This document shows, piece by piece, positions 24,264 to 38,089 of a stretch of DNA of 64,000 bases. The notes beneath the pieces are model-generated. The model made no database searches and was not told the origin of the DNA. It saw only the letters and a program-made list of their open reading frames with translations. The first letter of the stretch is position 1. Each line of letters begins with the position of its first letter. A program made the position numbers and the translations under genes. Source of the stretch: Trichoplax adhaerens (taxonomy: Eukaryota; Placozoa; Uniplacotomia; Trichoplacea; Trichoplacidae); the NCBI RefSeq assembly GCF_000150275.1, contig NW_002060951.1, positions 2,848,580 to 2,912,579 of the forward strand, written 5' to 3'.

Positions 24264-27257
24264 TTTTACTAATCTCTTGGTGATCAAAGAATTCAGTTCG
24301 AGTTCGAAGTTTTTCGTAAATCTTATTAGTAAGTACGGGTGGCAAATATTGGAAATAGGTGAGGGAGAGTTAAATATCTGCAGATCTTAACTGATATTGT
24401 TAGATTCAAATCTGTTGCGTATTTTTATATCATAAGTTTCATTGGGTGATACGATACCGTGGGTTTCACCGCTATTTGTATTACCGTGTCCTTTAGTACG
24501 GTATAATCCAAAATTGATTTAACTGAAGGTAATACTAATAGACGATTTCGATACAGCGACAACATAGCACAGTCGACAATAGGATTGTATGGAGCGCTAA
24601 TTACGGTACTGTACCCACTTATTATCAGCAGTTAAGGATTTAGGTTTAACACTAAATGTCATGCTAAGCCTACTTGTTGATAATAAGTAGAATCAAATTG
24701 GAGCGAAAACATATGCTACCGTATGCTTGGATGTATTGCTTATTAATTATAGCTATTTTGATTAAATTAGATCATTCCTATCCGGGGTGGCTTTCAAATT
24801 ACTCATATATTGATTTGTGATAGCGTATTTTTAGGGTACTGTATATATAGATTTTGCATATTGTTACGTATTACTACAGTAATATGTTATTGAGAGAATT
24901 TGGTGTAATTACTCAGTCAAATCATTGACTATAATAAGGGTATGTCTACGCAAACGTATGCACGTAGAAGAGACCTTCATTAGCTGTTATTGTAACATGC
25001 AACAAATTGGGTTACCTGTATGGAGATTTTTCTATTCTTCATTCTGGAATACATTGCTTTTATAATTTAAGCAATAATTTAATAAATGTTTTCATTTTAA
25101 GTGCCAGATATCTTCAGCCGCTTGGTAAAGTGCTCCTTAATACAGTTAATCCCTAACGAAGTAAATAAGATTTTAAATGTGACAGGCCAGAAGTATTTAT
25201 TGGTTGCTGGTTCAAAGTATTTTATAAAAAATACTTTAAGCGTGGTACAGTATGCTGCAAATCTAATAAAATAATTTCGTCCGTGTGTATGTGTACTTTT
25301 CAGTACATACGGGGTGAGGCGTTTCTTATATCTAAATTAATGAAACTGTAATACAGTTCTGATTTGATTAATTATTGGTAACGGTTGTAAATTTAATAGA
25401 TAATTATTCTCTATATGGATAATGTTGTTAGATTTTTATCGGTAACTTTCTCTGTATCTGATATTATGAACTCAAGATGAACTTTAGGTTGAAAGAATTG
25501 CAACCAGGTATCAAGAATTTAGGTCGATTACATTTAAATTAAAATGATAGAGATTGCAGTTTTTGCAAGAGTAGTCGTATAAAATAACTCAATAATGAAT
25601 CAAATTATTGTAATATTGGCCTATGGTTAAGTATTATTGCATAAATAATATTGGTCTAGAGCGATTCGGCCCTATATCGAGTTTTCTGGTTTAGAAACCT
25701 TACTAGAGGAATCACATTATAGTAATACTAATTCGATATTTTGAATCTAATTAGTATGTAATAAAATACACCGACATACCCGGGTATACATTTAATTACG
25801 AAGGGCTAAGGTATCACCAAATTTCGGAATGTTCTCTGTATAAAGTATAGCGGTTAAGGGTAAACTATCAAGTAAATTGATAGCAGACCTTTGTCATTAA
25901 TAATGATTGCATAAAGGTTGATGCACAGTGTAAATATCCTGTGAGAAAAAACCACGATTTAATCAAATCACAAAGGAACTAAGTTGAAAACCAATCATTA
26001 ACTGGTATTCTTTACAGCTTTACATGAGTTTATTACCAACTATGTGATATATTATTGATGCTTATAAATTTTTTATATTTGTCGAAACAAACTTTTTAAG
26101 TTATTTCACGCGTAAAACTTCTGGTAAGCGTATGCTTAGTAATTGAAAAATCTTGACATTTAATGATTGCTATGGAGATTTTTAAAGATTTCGCAGAGTC
26201 TAACTGATTGAGAGCTTGTAGATAGCATAACATACTTGTACGTAGATCTTTTTTATTAATTAATAGGTTAATGTAGTTGATTCTTAATTTTATTATCATT
26301 GATGTAAGGGTATTTATTTCTATGTGTTTATACAACCGCTAAGAAGTGCGGCGTAGCGTATTACCTGCAAAACTGCACTCGATTAAAATACTACGTTACA
26401 TAGTCAAATGGTACTTGATTCAATATTTTGATCGTTAGATACATATATAAATAAGCACTTTTCTGTTATTTAATGATCGGGAAGTCAATAGTTACTTAAG
26501 TTGAAATATTATATAGCTATATTGTTCTTAAAAACAGCTTTGAAACCAAAGATTTGCTGATATTAGCTATTTTTAGAAGATTGAATTGATTCAATTTTTA
26601 CAAATTAATAAGAAATGAATACTGCTCATTAAATCTTAAGGTTGCTGTTGCTACATTATTATAATAAATCCATGAATATTGTCAAAGATAAGACCAAGAT
26701 TGAGACAAGAAATCGTATTCTTAAATCATTAAATAATCACAATCACATTTTGTTATCAGATACCAGTTTACCAAATATTACACACCAAATACATTAAGTT
26801 TATAAATAACAACTGCTTCGGTACTGGAAACTGTTAATAAACCAGGAAATTATTGTATCAAGGGACAATTTTAGTTAAGTCAGCTTTTTATGTCAAAGTT
26901 TCTCTTCAAAGCCGAGAAATAAATTTCGATTATTTGTATAACATTGTAATTCTCATTTCACAAAACTAAACTAAAAAATAGATAAATTTACGCAAGATAA
27001 AGAAGCAGTAATATATAAATTATAATTGCTAAAGTGGTTTGATCAGAAAATTTAAATAAATCATCAATTCAAGTCTAACGTTACTTGTTTGTTGATATTA
27101 TTTTCTGTTAACTGAGACGACGAAGTGTTTGGAAGTGCATAGACCTTATGTAAAGCTTTGTTATAGTATTTTCAGGCAAAGATTATTGATGTGTATCGCA
27201 CTCTGTGGTTTAAATTCAAAACGAACCATGAGAGAATTTACTTGGTGAAGAAAGTAG
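24264..27257. other. Spacer between syntaxin copies C and B
   Basis: About 3 kb of AT-rich DNA without a recognisable gene and without a GTAC-palindrome block. Copy C's promoter is expected here if it has its own. Confidence 0.5.
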
Positions 27258-30200
27258 CTAACGAGCGGTATTAATTGGGCTTATAGTTGCCCTAGGTGAG
27301 CTCGTAGTTTTACTGTTTCCACTACCACCGTTAGGAGTAGCTCCTCCACCACTGCTACCGCCGCTGTTATCACGAAGTTGGACTATTAGGATTATAATGA
27401 TGATTATGATCAGGACTAAGGCTAGGGCCAGGCATATAATCTTTTTCTATAAAGCATTAAAAACATTAACTTCATCAGTCGCGATTACGCAACTAAAGAT
27501 ATTTACGAGTACGTGTATACTTTTCGAGCTGCAGATTGGTATTTGACGGCCTTTTTGACATCTTCTTTAGCGCTACAAATAAAATCTACTGCATTAACGG
27601 TGTTATGTTCTATGTTATCTATCATTTCGCCTTGACTTTCTACCAACATTGCCATATCTAAAAACATCTCATGAAGTTCCTGGTAATTAAACGCAAATTC
27701 GTTGTTACGGTGTTACCTTACCTTTAGGATAGCTTAATAGTACTATAGTAGTAGCTAATATGAAAAATATCAATACAATATTTGTAGTGCAAGGTGAGAT
27801 AAGTAATGCCTTAACGTGATTAATATTTCTGATAGTTTATTACATATTTGATATTGACTGTTATTATGTGAATAAATAGTCGTAAGGTGATTCAATTTCT
27901 AGCTAATGATAGTTGAACTACACAGCATACATACTTAGATTAAGTATGAGTAATAGGTTAAAAATATTTAGTGATAGAAAAGCTATGTAAGGAACAGCTA
28001 AGTTCGACATGTCTCTCCTTGTAAGGTATAATAGTAATACTGTTGTTGTTTACAAGTTAGATGGTTCTTATATAAATAGGAACTTTTTGAGTTAAGTTGA
28101 GTTGTGAAAAGTTGTAGATGTGTCTGCGCTAATAAAAGTTCTATCTTTAGGGTACTTTGCTGTGTGCATTTAACGTTTAGTAAAAGAGCGTTTAAGTCAA
28201 TAGTTACTTATAGACTTTACGTTTCCTTCGTTGCAGAAGTTAAATCGTGACATTCGTTTATTTCTTTCTGAGAATTCAAAGTATGCAAATGAAATGTACT
28301 AATAATTCAGTGAAGATGTTGTGTAAGCAAACCTTAATACTTTTCTCTAAGTTCATAATATCATTATGTCTTGCTTCAATTGCTTCTAGTGCTTGCTTCG
28401 CATCTTTAGTATCGGTTATTACCTACAGAAAACATTGTCCGATAACATCCAAGAACTATCGGTGAATACTGAGATGTCTTCTTGTACTAGTACAGTAAAT
28501 ACCGTAATAATGTAAGTACCGCTTGTGTAAAAATTTCCGGGTTTCCACTTTCTAGCATGTCTTCAATTTCTTCGTCTGTCGTAGGTTTTCCAGCTGAAGA
28601 TAGCAGAGATTTTGTTAATTGTAAAATATATTTAGATTAGGTTATACGATTAATATATGTTCTTATCAGCGTAGGATTGTATAATGCGATATTTGTCATA
28701 CTTATTTTTAGCTGTCTCTTTATCCTGTCTTTACACTTCTCTCTGTAATCATTTTGAATTTTGTTGTATGTCAGCATAAGATTAACTAAGCGATGAGAAA
28801 GTGCAGCATGCTGTAATATAAAGAAAGTAAATTCGATTATCTCCATGCGATAAATTATTCGGGCATTTCTGTTCCTGATGATAATTACAATCGCTATACA
28901 TCGTCTTAATACTTTGTTAGTTTGTTAAGATAAAAAAGACTACCTGAGTTCTTTTGATTCTGGCTTCTGCTGATTGTTCTTCCGTTCTTTCTATGTTGAT
29001 TTCGATATCTGTTTGAATTCATAATTAAATCTGAGCTTAATCTACGCTAATTGAATAGCTTTAGTAATGTAATCCAATAAATAACGCTTCGCGGGGTAAT
29101 TCAATCTGCACTTATCTGTTGTAATTTGTTTATAGTGCGAATATATACCTTTAAGACGGGCTCTTACGCGATTAGCCTTTAGCTTAATGGAATTCATCGC
29201 ACTTTCCAATCTTTCTTTATCTTCTGTAATATTTATAATGCAATATCAGGAGTTAAAGTTGATTTACATTAATATTTGACATGAGGCAAAATGAGCAAAC
29301 CTTCAGCCATTTTCGGAGCGGTCAAAATATGAGTATGCATTTTTTCCACATGGGCAACATCATTTTCAATTGCACTAAGATCTTGTTCTATTATTTCAAT
29401 CTGTATTTTGCATCGTTGATGACTGTAATTAGTATCTAATTGAAGTTTATTAAGTGCAACATAGACTACTTAAAAATCAAATCTACAATAGTGCTGATAT
29501 TGCGTCATTCAGGTTTAGATATATACGTATGGTGTCATCGCTATGAGATAAGGTACAATGGATAAGAAATTTTATAGTAAAAAATGATAGTTCTACGCAA
29601 TGGGGGATTTGTAAATATCGGAACAAAATTGTCCTCGATATTTTTATTAAATGTAAAATGCAACCGTGATTTGACGTCCGTTGAAAATGATACTGCAGAA
29701 AATAATGCTATCTTGTTGATCCCGGTAATAAAGAACGCTTTGCTCAATATTTTAAGAAGACTCTAGAAATTTATATATTAATGGGAATATTCCCTTTATG
29801 AAAGAAATCTAATTGAGGAGTTAGTTCGGTTAATGAGCTGCAGGATATGAGTGAAAAGCTCTTACTAAGGCACTTACGTAACATAGACCGTATATTTTGA
29901 TAATTACATCTGTAGAACTTCGATTTCTGTAGCAAAATACTGGAGGTTATTTGCACGGAGTTGTTAATTGAGTTCTTCCCGTGAAATGTTTTACTAGCTG
30001 TTAAGATATGACTGTGTACTGGGTAATAGCATCAATTAATATTATCAGAGCTCTTATTCTCACGGCATAATGGAGGTAGCTGCCTGATATTAAGTTAAAT
30101 CAAATTGGGCAAGATATACCGTTGAAATGATTGCAATGAAAAGGAGATGGTATACAGTAGATGATGTGAATTACTTAAATTAAAAACCTCTTCGTTTGGT

Positions 30201-32050
30201 ATTGAAGTCTATATGAGCATTAGGTTTCGGAGAATTGAAGAGATTGGAATTAAACCGTTGTATACCGGTACTTAATTTATTCAAAGGCTTCCTATTTTGT
30301 CTTTTACTGTTACTGATACATGACGAAACTGTACATATATGCGAATGTAGTATTATCATGTGTAGAATTGGTCTTTAATTTAGAAGCAGATAATCGGATA
30401 TGAGCGTTCAGTTTGGGTGTTATAGGAATGAGAGGCAATGTTGCGAATAGACAAATATAATATTTGATTCGTTTTACGTAGGAAATGAATCTTTTTACAA
30501 TCTATTTCATCTTGTAGTTAAGCTTTTAAGATATTTTTGCAGTTAAATAAATTCGAAAAATATGCTTAAAGTTTACGTACTATGTAAGAAGCAACCATAA
30601 TAATTATCGACATGCACACATTATAAGTTTTCTACAATCGAGATAATAAAAATAAATAATGTGATAATATATCATGTGTAAGAATTATAACTACAGCTAA
30701 AAATATTTCGAATAGATTGACTAAAATGTTGCATGGATGACTCTTATACTATATTATGTTAGCTAAATAATACGATAGAAAGAGGTAAGATAATACTGAT
30801 GTATAATAGATTTTATGGTAGCAAGATTCGTGTTTAGGGACGTATTTACAATCATTACCTCTTTAAAGAAGTCATCCATAAAACCACCACCGCCAGGTGT
30901 AACATCAACCAATACGTCGTCAACGACCACTCCACCGTCATTGTCATTATTTCCAAGTTGTGTCTGATACGAAGAGTAACAAATTATGAGTTGATGTCGC
31001 TACATAAGTTAAGCTATAGTTTCATTTATTGGGAAATTAACGTACGATTTATCGTTTAACATTTATATATATAAATTAGCAATCGGATGTGTAGCCTATG
31101 ATAATGAATTTTATTTATTATGTTAAGCACTATGTATTAGAATTCTATGCAGTAGATCATATCCAGCACTCAGTGCTATACTGTACTGTAGTTTACATAC
31201 ACATATATATATATATATATACTGTAATAACCATAGGCTGTTACACCGTGAGTGCGCTATGCAGTTTATGTAGAATTAGTGTACCATGCATGCAGTATAT
31301 ATGTAAGTGAAAATATAGACCCAACCACTTCGACATAGAATTGATTTTTCGTACACTTCGCTGAAACTACTGGAGTGAAGTATGCAAAAAAATCTATGTT
31401 GAAATGTTGGATCTAGCTAGTACCTATTACTATCTTCGTGATACTAAGGGTTAAATATGTGAAATATTACATTTATTGATTCCACTACGTAAGTAAGACA
31501 TGTTTGGAATGAGTCAAACGAAAGTAAAAATAACTACAATGTTATAATGATTAAAATAGTAGTGTAAGTAGAGCTAAAGGACTTAATGAAGTAGTGTAAT
31601 GATCGATTGTACCCAGGAAAGTTAATTAAGTGCTATCGAAAGTAAACGACGGTACATATGTGTATACGCTATATTAAGTACTTGGACTACGATTAATAAT
31701 AAGTGCTATATTACATATTTTTTGTTATTGATAAATCTTGATCTATCGTAATATAAAAAAATTAAAAAATTTATACGCGTATTTCATAGCTAGAAATGAG
31801 ATAATAAAAGATTCGTAAATAGTGAAGTAAAATAAAATAAACTTAAGTTCATGGCATATATCTATCAACAAGAAATTGATTTCAGAGTAAATGCAGAGGA
31901 AATTGGTACAGTATGTGGCGTTACTACGTAATATTGTACGAGGATATACGAGCTTGTATAATGATGTCGATGCATGTACAATAGATTGAACGGGTCTATG
32001 TCGCCTCGATGGCACTGTACCTCTCTTATATCTGCCAGTCTATCCCTCAT
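27258..32050 (-). CDS. Syntaxin-1-like t-SNARE, copy B (331 aa)
   Basis: First gene of the array in transcription order. Ten exons: 32050-32021, 30963-30859, 29400-29301, 29223-29149, 29008-28944, 28810-28702, 28593-28520, 28422-28333, 27679-27521, 27446-27258. They sum to 996 nt in phase. Exons 2-9 have the same lengths as in copy A. It begins [10 protein letters not shown]. Exon 2 includes an acidic/Gly linker and [25 protein letters not shown] marks the linker, and the SNARE exon (residues 217-269) has [18 protein letters not shown] with zero-layer Q232. The final exon encodes one membrane span and then about 38 residues rich in Gly, Ser and Thr on the extracytoplasmic side, unusual for a syntaxin. 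Identical exon lengths with copy A indicate these two are the closer pair. The 5' flank has a large palindrome block shared with Ran. Confidence 0.93.
31203..31221. repeat. (AT)n microsatellite in syntaxin B intron 1
   Basis: An uninterrupted AT dinucleotide run of about 19 bp, next to a short CTGTAC palindrome, in the first intron of copy B. Confidence 0.9.
31321..31410. repeat. 90-bp imperfect hairpin in syntaxin B intron 1
   Basis: The ends CCAACCACTTCGACATAGA and TCTATGTTGAAATGTTGG are imperfect inverted repeats. The pairing continues inward through a TTTTTCGTACACTTCGC arm and leaves a loop of about 11 nt. Part of the arm matches the terminal repeats of the 59027-59233 element (GTACACTTCG.TGAAAC), so this looks like a palindromic derivative of the same mobile family. 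Confidence 0.7.
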
Positions 32051-32754
32051 AGCTACTGTAGATGATTTCGAGATGATTTATGATACAGCCAATAGTTATT
32101 AAACTGAAAACGTCCACTTTAACAGGAGCGTCGCTTTGCCTGTACTATTTTTTTTTAAGGTGAATTCGTTTCTTTTGATAAGGCTAGATGGTTAAAAATT
32201 TCCAGTTCAACCTAAGAATAATTACAGTTTATGGATTGTTTAATACGACATACAGTATTTGACAACCGTGTACGGTTTAAAGTTTGCTTTTAGTCCATTC
32301 CAATAGTACCATATGTATGTTGGACTTTGTACGTAATTGGAAAATTCTGAATGAGGAAATTTCTTATTCAGTTGTAAAGGTGCATGCGATATTTTTGTCT
32401 TTTCACAATAAATGATTCCTGTCGGGAATTGTTGCTTCTTAAGAGAAAAAATTTACTTTCAAATAGTAACTACGCATATAGTTATAAAGCTTAACCATTC
32501 GTAAATGATAAAATTATATTTTATATTATGTTTTTAACCTGTCTTTATAAATTTATTCGGTTGAAAAATTAATACTTGATAGTGATCGCAATGCTGTATT
32601 TATAATTTCCACAACAAAGCACAATAGACTCAGAAATAAATATACAATTATACTGCGCGTTTGTGGCGATTACGTAGAGCCATATATTTAATCACATAAA
32701 AGAATCTTTTACTTGACATGTCTAGGGAGTAGATTGCACAATGTAAATCGAAAA

Positions 32755-33830
32755 TAGTACAGTACTTGTATTGTTGTATTTATTTTCTGGTACAGCAGTA
32801 CTGTACCAGCGTACTGTACAGTGTACTGTACAGTACGTACTACTCTACAGTACAGTACTGTATACTGTACAGTACAGTACAGTACAGTACAGACTACAAA
32901 ATGTACTGTACAGTGTACAGTACTGTACAATGCACAGCGGAATAACGGAACTGTACTGTACAGTACATTGTACAGTACAACTGTACAGTACAGTACTATA
33001 CAGTACAGTACAAAGTGTACTACTGTACTGTAGTCCCAGGCACCTTTTATTACAGTGCAGACTACAGAACGTACTGTAGTGTACAGTATACAGTACTGTA
33101 CAGTAGTGTACAGTACAGTATAGCGACTAGATAGTGGATACTGTTGACGTTACAATCAAAGAAAGAAATACAGTACTGTACTGTAAATAAAAGAAAAAAA
33201 GGGGAAAAATTTCTTTTTTTCTTTTATTCATTAATTAATTACTAGTACTCTACTGTACAGTGTACAGTAGATGCCTTCGCTTACAGTATAGTACAGTACA
33301 GTACAGTACTGTACTTTGAGCACTGTAATGCATCATTTATCCACAATTTCCATGTTTAATTAATTAATTACTATGGTGCAGTTTTCGAATTACTGTAAGA
33401 GTTATTTTCTTACGTTGATAATTTTCCCTATTTTAAATTACCGGTAACTACTGTACACTCAGTGTACAGTACTGTACTGTATAGTACAATACGTACTGGT
33501 TTTGATACTGTACTGTATATTTTCAAACGCTGAGAAAAATTTTGTAACACCTGTACTGTACTGTACGTACTGTACAGTACTGCACACTGAACAGTGAACT
33601 ACTTTACAGTACTGTACTGTAGACCTGACGTGAACAGCGGTAATGCACTTTTTTACAGTACTGTACAGTACAGTACTGTACTGTAAATGTAAAAAAGTAC
33701 TGTACAATATTTGTACAGAACCTGTAAAATTACTGAAACACATACTGTAGTACTGTATGATCAAAAGTCAAAGTCGGAGCGGAGCCTGAGAGCGCGCGTA
33801 AAGATTTTTCTTCAAATTACTGTACATCAC
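32755..33830. repeat. GTAC-palindrome block between syntaxin B and Ran
   Basis: About 1 kb packed with TACTGTACAGTA-type palindromes, densest at 32755-33125 and 33450-33750, with smaller runs at 33170-33186 and 33240-33325. It lies between the divergent start codons of syntaxin B (32050, minus) and Ran (34088, plus). Confidence 0.88.
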
Positions 33831-34087
33831 CGCTCGTACAACAGCCAGTCTATTGCTGCAAGAAATTTACATTAATTCTAGGATCCGATAGGTATCTGAG
33901 ACTCATCGTCATGTTAACCGATCATCTTTGAATTATTTTTATGTTATCCATAGGGCTATAGCTATAATTAACGTAATAAAGATAGTTTTTCTTATAAAGG
34001 GTTACTTTGAACTCATATTTTATATTGGTTAACTTTTCACTTTTTGATTTCTATCAGATTTTTTGAAACTGAACAGACGACACAGTA

Positions 34088-36974
34088 ATGGAACAATCTT
34101 CTCAGCAACAGGATACGCAAGTCCCTACTTTTAAGGTTATTCGACAATATTGTAAAGTGATAAGACGATAGTAAATAACCAATAGTAATGCTTATTGATA
34201 TGTTATTGTTAGATTTTATAAAGTCTGTCATTGCGATAGATTCTATTAATTTAATTTTTAGTATGACGTGCTATTGGGCTTGTACGGCATCAGGCTATTT
34301 TTTGATAGTTGTTATAGTAATGTACTTTGTATAGGCGCTGATATTGTTCTTACGATATGTTTACTTCGTATTTACAACGATTTAATAGTTGTTTCATTCG
34401 GTAATATAATGGAATATTACTATATTTGTCTTACGGTTTTACTTCTGTAGTATTTTGATGGTGCAATTTTATCAGTGTATAGTCGTATGAAGTTTAGTAT
34501 TCAAGAGTTTCAAGATGTTGCTGTGTAAGGTATTGCAATACTAATGTGACAGTACTGCATGCCGATTTCAACCTGAGGTGCACGCACACTCTATCAGAAT
34601 ACGGCTAATTATAAGTATCAATTAGTCGAAACTCCAGCGCAATTCACTGATGGACATGTGCTAACTTTTAGATTATTTAGCTTAACTGTCGCATTTGCAA
34701 GATATATTTATAGTGAAATGAAGCTTACCATGTAGCATCCATTACAGTATATTTACTTTACTATATTCTGTAAACGTAAGTATTTGAAACTAAAAACTAT
34801 TTACTTGCAGTTGGTACTGGTTGGAGATGGAGGCGTTGGTAAAACTACTTTTGTGAAGCGCCATTTAACGGGAGAGTTTGAGAAAAGATATGTAGGTTGG
34901 TATTAACATCAGATGCCTTTGCTACTTTTGTTACTGCTTTTTTTTTTGAGGTACCTTGCATCGTACACAACTGTACAAGTACTATTTTCTTGACTTTACC
35001 GTATGAAACTTTTAAAGTTAAAGAAATTTTAATCTTTACTATACCCTTCATTGCACTCTACGTGCAATGTATACTTGAATTAGTTGAATATACGGCAATA
35101 GCGTAATAACGTAGTGTAATTGCTAGTTTACTGTACAGCGCACTGAAATCTGATCATATACACGGTGCATCTTTTGATGAAGTGTAATTACATAAATCGC
35201 TACTTGGGTGGTGGGTATCTCGACTGGTATATTCATAAAGTTCTGGTAGACTATTGAATCATTACATGTAATTGTCGTCTATATCAGCTTGTGAAAACGT
35301 ATGGGTGCTGTGATGGGAAAGTCTGTTTAGATGAATTGAATACTTTTAATTCATCAAAAATTAGTACAACTATAGTCTTTCATCTGTAAATATATTGCCG
35401 TTGATTTATTTATTATAAAACGCTTATACTATATTGTAAATAATGATTTTGAAAATTCGTAAGTATTTTAGATTCGTTAAAGTTAGAACTGTAGACTTGA
35501 ATTGATAGCAATCCCATCATCTTTAGAAAATAAAGTTAATTTAAGTACTTCAGTAGATGTGAGCACGTAATTATGATTAATATGGTGGGTTCGTATCAGG
35601 ATTTTTCATACAATTATCTTCCGATGATGCAGTTTTATAGCACTTCATTTGCAATATTGGTTTAGTAGCTTAAATCATTTATCTGTGGATAAATTATTGA
35701 CCTACTCTCGTGTATAAAAAGGCCTTATTTGATTGTTTAAAAATGACAATTCACCCTCATAGCATTTTATCATGATCATCTTTCTGATTGTAAGCCTATA
35801 GATTATACAATTTGTTAAGATTGTTTTGTTGTAGAAATTTTATCATATTGTAAGATATTGTAATGATAGTGTTGGGTAAAGTAGTTAATCATTATATGCC
35901 AGATTTTGTTACTGTCATTTACCGTAAGCGCAATATACACTGCCTAACATGTTACGTATTACATCAAATAATGATTAATTACTGAAGGTTTAGAATATAG
36001 GGAGGATTAAGATAGGGGACGATATGTAAAATAACGGTGAATTATTACGATATGAAGCAAATTAGTTAATTTAGTTCTATACAGATGCGTCAACCATACA
36101 TTGTGCAGTGGATATAATATTTATGGAAGTAGTTTCAGCGTCTATTTTAGCGAAGGATACAGTGACAACGGGTCGTCCCTAAATTTAGATTGTCTCAAAA
36201 GGCTAAAAATTTTTTCTGTATTTAAGGTAGTGTGTTATTACTTAAGCTGAATTAAGCTTCCATTTAAAGCCACACTAGGTGTAGAAGTGCATCCGCTGTT
36301 ATTTCACACTAATCTTGGACCGATAAGATTTAATGTTTGGGATACGGCCGGTCAAGAAAAATTTGGAGGACTTCGTGACGGTTATTACATTCAGGGACAA
36401 TGCGCGATTATTATGTTCGATGTTACCTCTAAAATGACTTATAAGAATGTCCCGAATTGGCATCGAGATCTTGTTCGTGTTTGCAATGAAATCCCAATTG
36501 TTTTATGTGGTAACAAGGTTGACGAAAAAGATCGTAAAATTAAGGCCAAACTGATAAATTTTCATCGAAAGAAGAATTTACAGGTTAGTGGTGTATCACT
36601 AATTCGTGTTTGTGGTCTTGGTTTAATGTGGTAGATTTCTTACGTGAATTATTAAAATTTAGCTTATGAATATATTCTGTATTGTTGGGATGATATCGTT
36701 AGTAAATTAAATAATGTTAGGGTATAATATTAAAATCAGTAATAATTTTTTACCTCAGTATTACGATATCAGCGCAAAAAGTAACTACAACTTTGAGAAG
36801 CCGTTTCTTTGGCTTGCACGAAAATTGACGGGCGACCCTAATCTAGATTTTGTCGCCATGCCGGCATTGGCGCCTCCTGAGGTGCGTATGGATCCTGCAT
36901 TGGTCAGTCAGTATGAAAAGGAGTTGGTACAAGCTCAGTCGGTTGCTCTTCCGGATGACGACGATGATATTTAG
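34088..36974 (+). CDS. RAN: Ran GTPase (220 aa)
   Basis: Small GTPase that gives direction to nucleocytoplasmic transport and acts in spindle assembly. Four exons: 34088-34135, 34811-34895, 36270-36583, 36759-36974, summing to 663 nt in phase. The N-terminus is [16 protein letters not shown]. Exon 2 carries the P-loop GDGGVGKTT. Exon 3 has switch I ([15 protein letters not shown]), [16 protein letters not shown] with catalytic Q73 (human Q69; four extra N-terminal residues) and the base-binding NKVD. Exon 4 gives [20 protein letters not shown] and the diagnostic acidic tail, here DDDDDI in place of DEDDDL, which binds RanBP/importin partners. The [11 protein letters not shown] segment before it is also Ran-specific. 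The 5' flank shares a palindrome block with the divergent syntaxin B. Confidence 0.97.
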
Positions 36975-38080
36975 AATTATTGGGTAACTCTAAGATTGCA
37001 TTCCAGATTACAATGCAGCTAAATAATTTTGTAATAGAGATTTCGTTAAATTAATGTACCTAACAAATTACTGCGAAATATGTGAAGAGCTACAGTACCA
37101 TCTTGTAATCCCTTTACAAAGCTAAATTTTCGTAGCTCAAGGTTATCCTAGAGATCGAAGCTTTCAGATTCGTTATTGTATGATGAAGTTTTGGCGTATA
37201 TCGATTTTGGTATTGAAATATACATGTTATATCCTACGATTAAGGTCAACATCATTTATCTAAAAACTTTGCCGAGTTTTTGTCTAATTCGTTGGAAAAG
37301 ATACCTTTATTGAGTTAATGTGACGACCGTTATATACTCATGCAAAATGAAATTTACAGTAGTTTTGAGTGTTATTGGTTAAGTAGTAACAGTAATTGAA
37401 AGTAATAAAAAAAATCCGTTTTACACGGTTTTGACCAATCGCATATCTGCTTTTAAATGAAGTTAAATTTGCTAATCCTTGAGAATATTATCATTAATAA
37501 TGATAATAATTAGGAATTACTGTCACGATATAATACAGTGTTGTAGAGATACAGATATACAGTTAACTTAAAGGAGAATTTATCCCAATCTAAAATTTTT
37601 GATGGCATGCACCTACTGAGTTACTGATGGTAGGAATTACTAAAAAATTGAGGGAAGTAAAGCTGCCGTTCTTTCTAAAAATTTCTAATACTGTATAGAG
37701 AACGATAGATTTACTTCCTTTTTTTGCTGTACAGCACTAATTTTCTTTTTGTTGTCTAACTTGTACCTTATCAGAGACTTTAGCGCGTGTTACGCATAAT
37801 TTCGAATGAATTAATTAATCAGCTCTGTTTGCCCATTGAGTTCTCACCAAAAATTATATTAATTTTAATTTTAATAGCTTTAAATTAATTAATTGATTAA
37901 CTATGAAGCATAAACTATCAAGTACCACTGCTTCATGTGCTGTGCAAGTGTTATTAGCCTGACCTTAACGCTAGAGGCAAAAAATTTTATACCTTTGCAA
38001 TGTCTAGACAATAGTGAATTGCATCGTAGTGAGACGTTAAACTGTGCTGTGCTACACGTGTACTTGCCCATACGTACAGT
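36975..38080. other. 3' flank of Ran
   Basis: About 1.1 kb of AT-rich DNA without a gene or a palindrome block. An AT-rich inverted repeat of TTAATTTTAATTTTAA type lies near 37850-37900. Confidence 0.5.
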
Positions 38081-38089
38081 ATTACCCGA

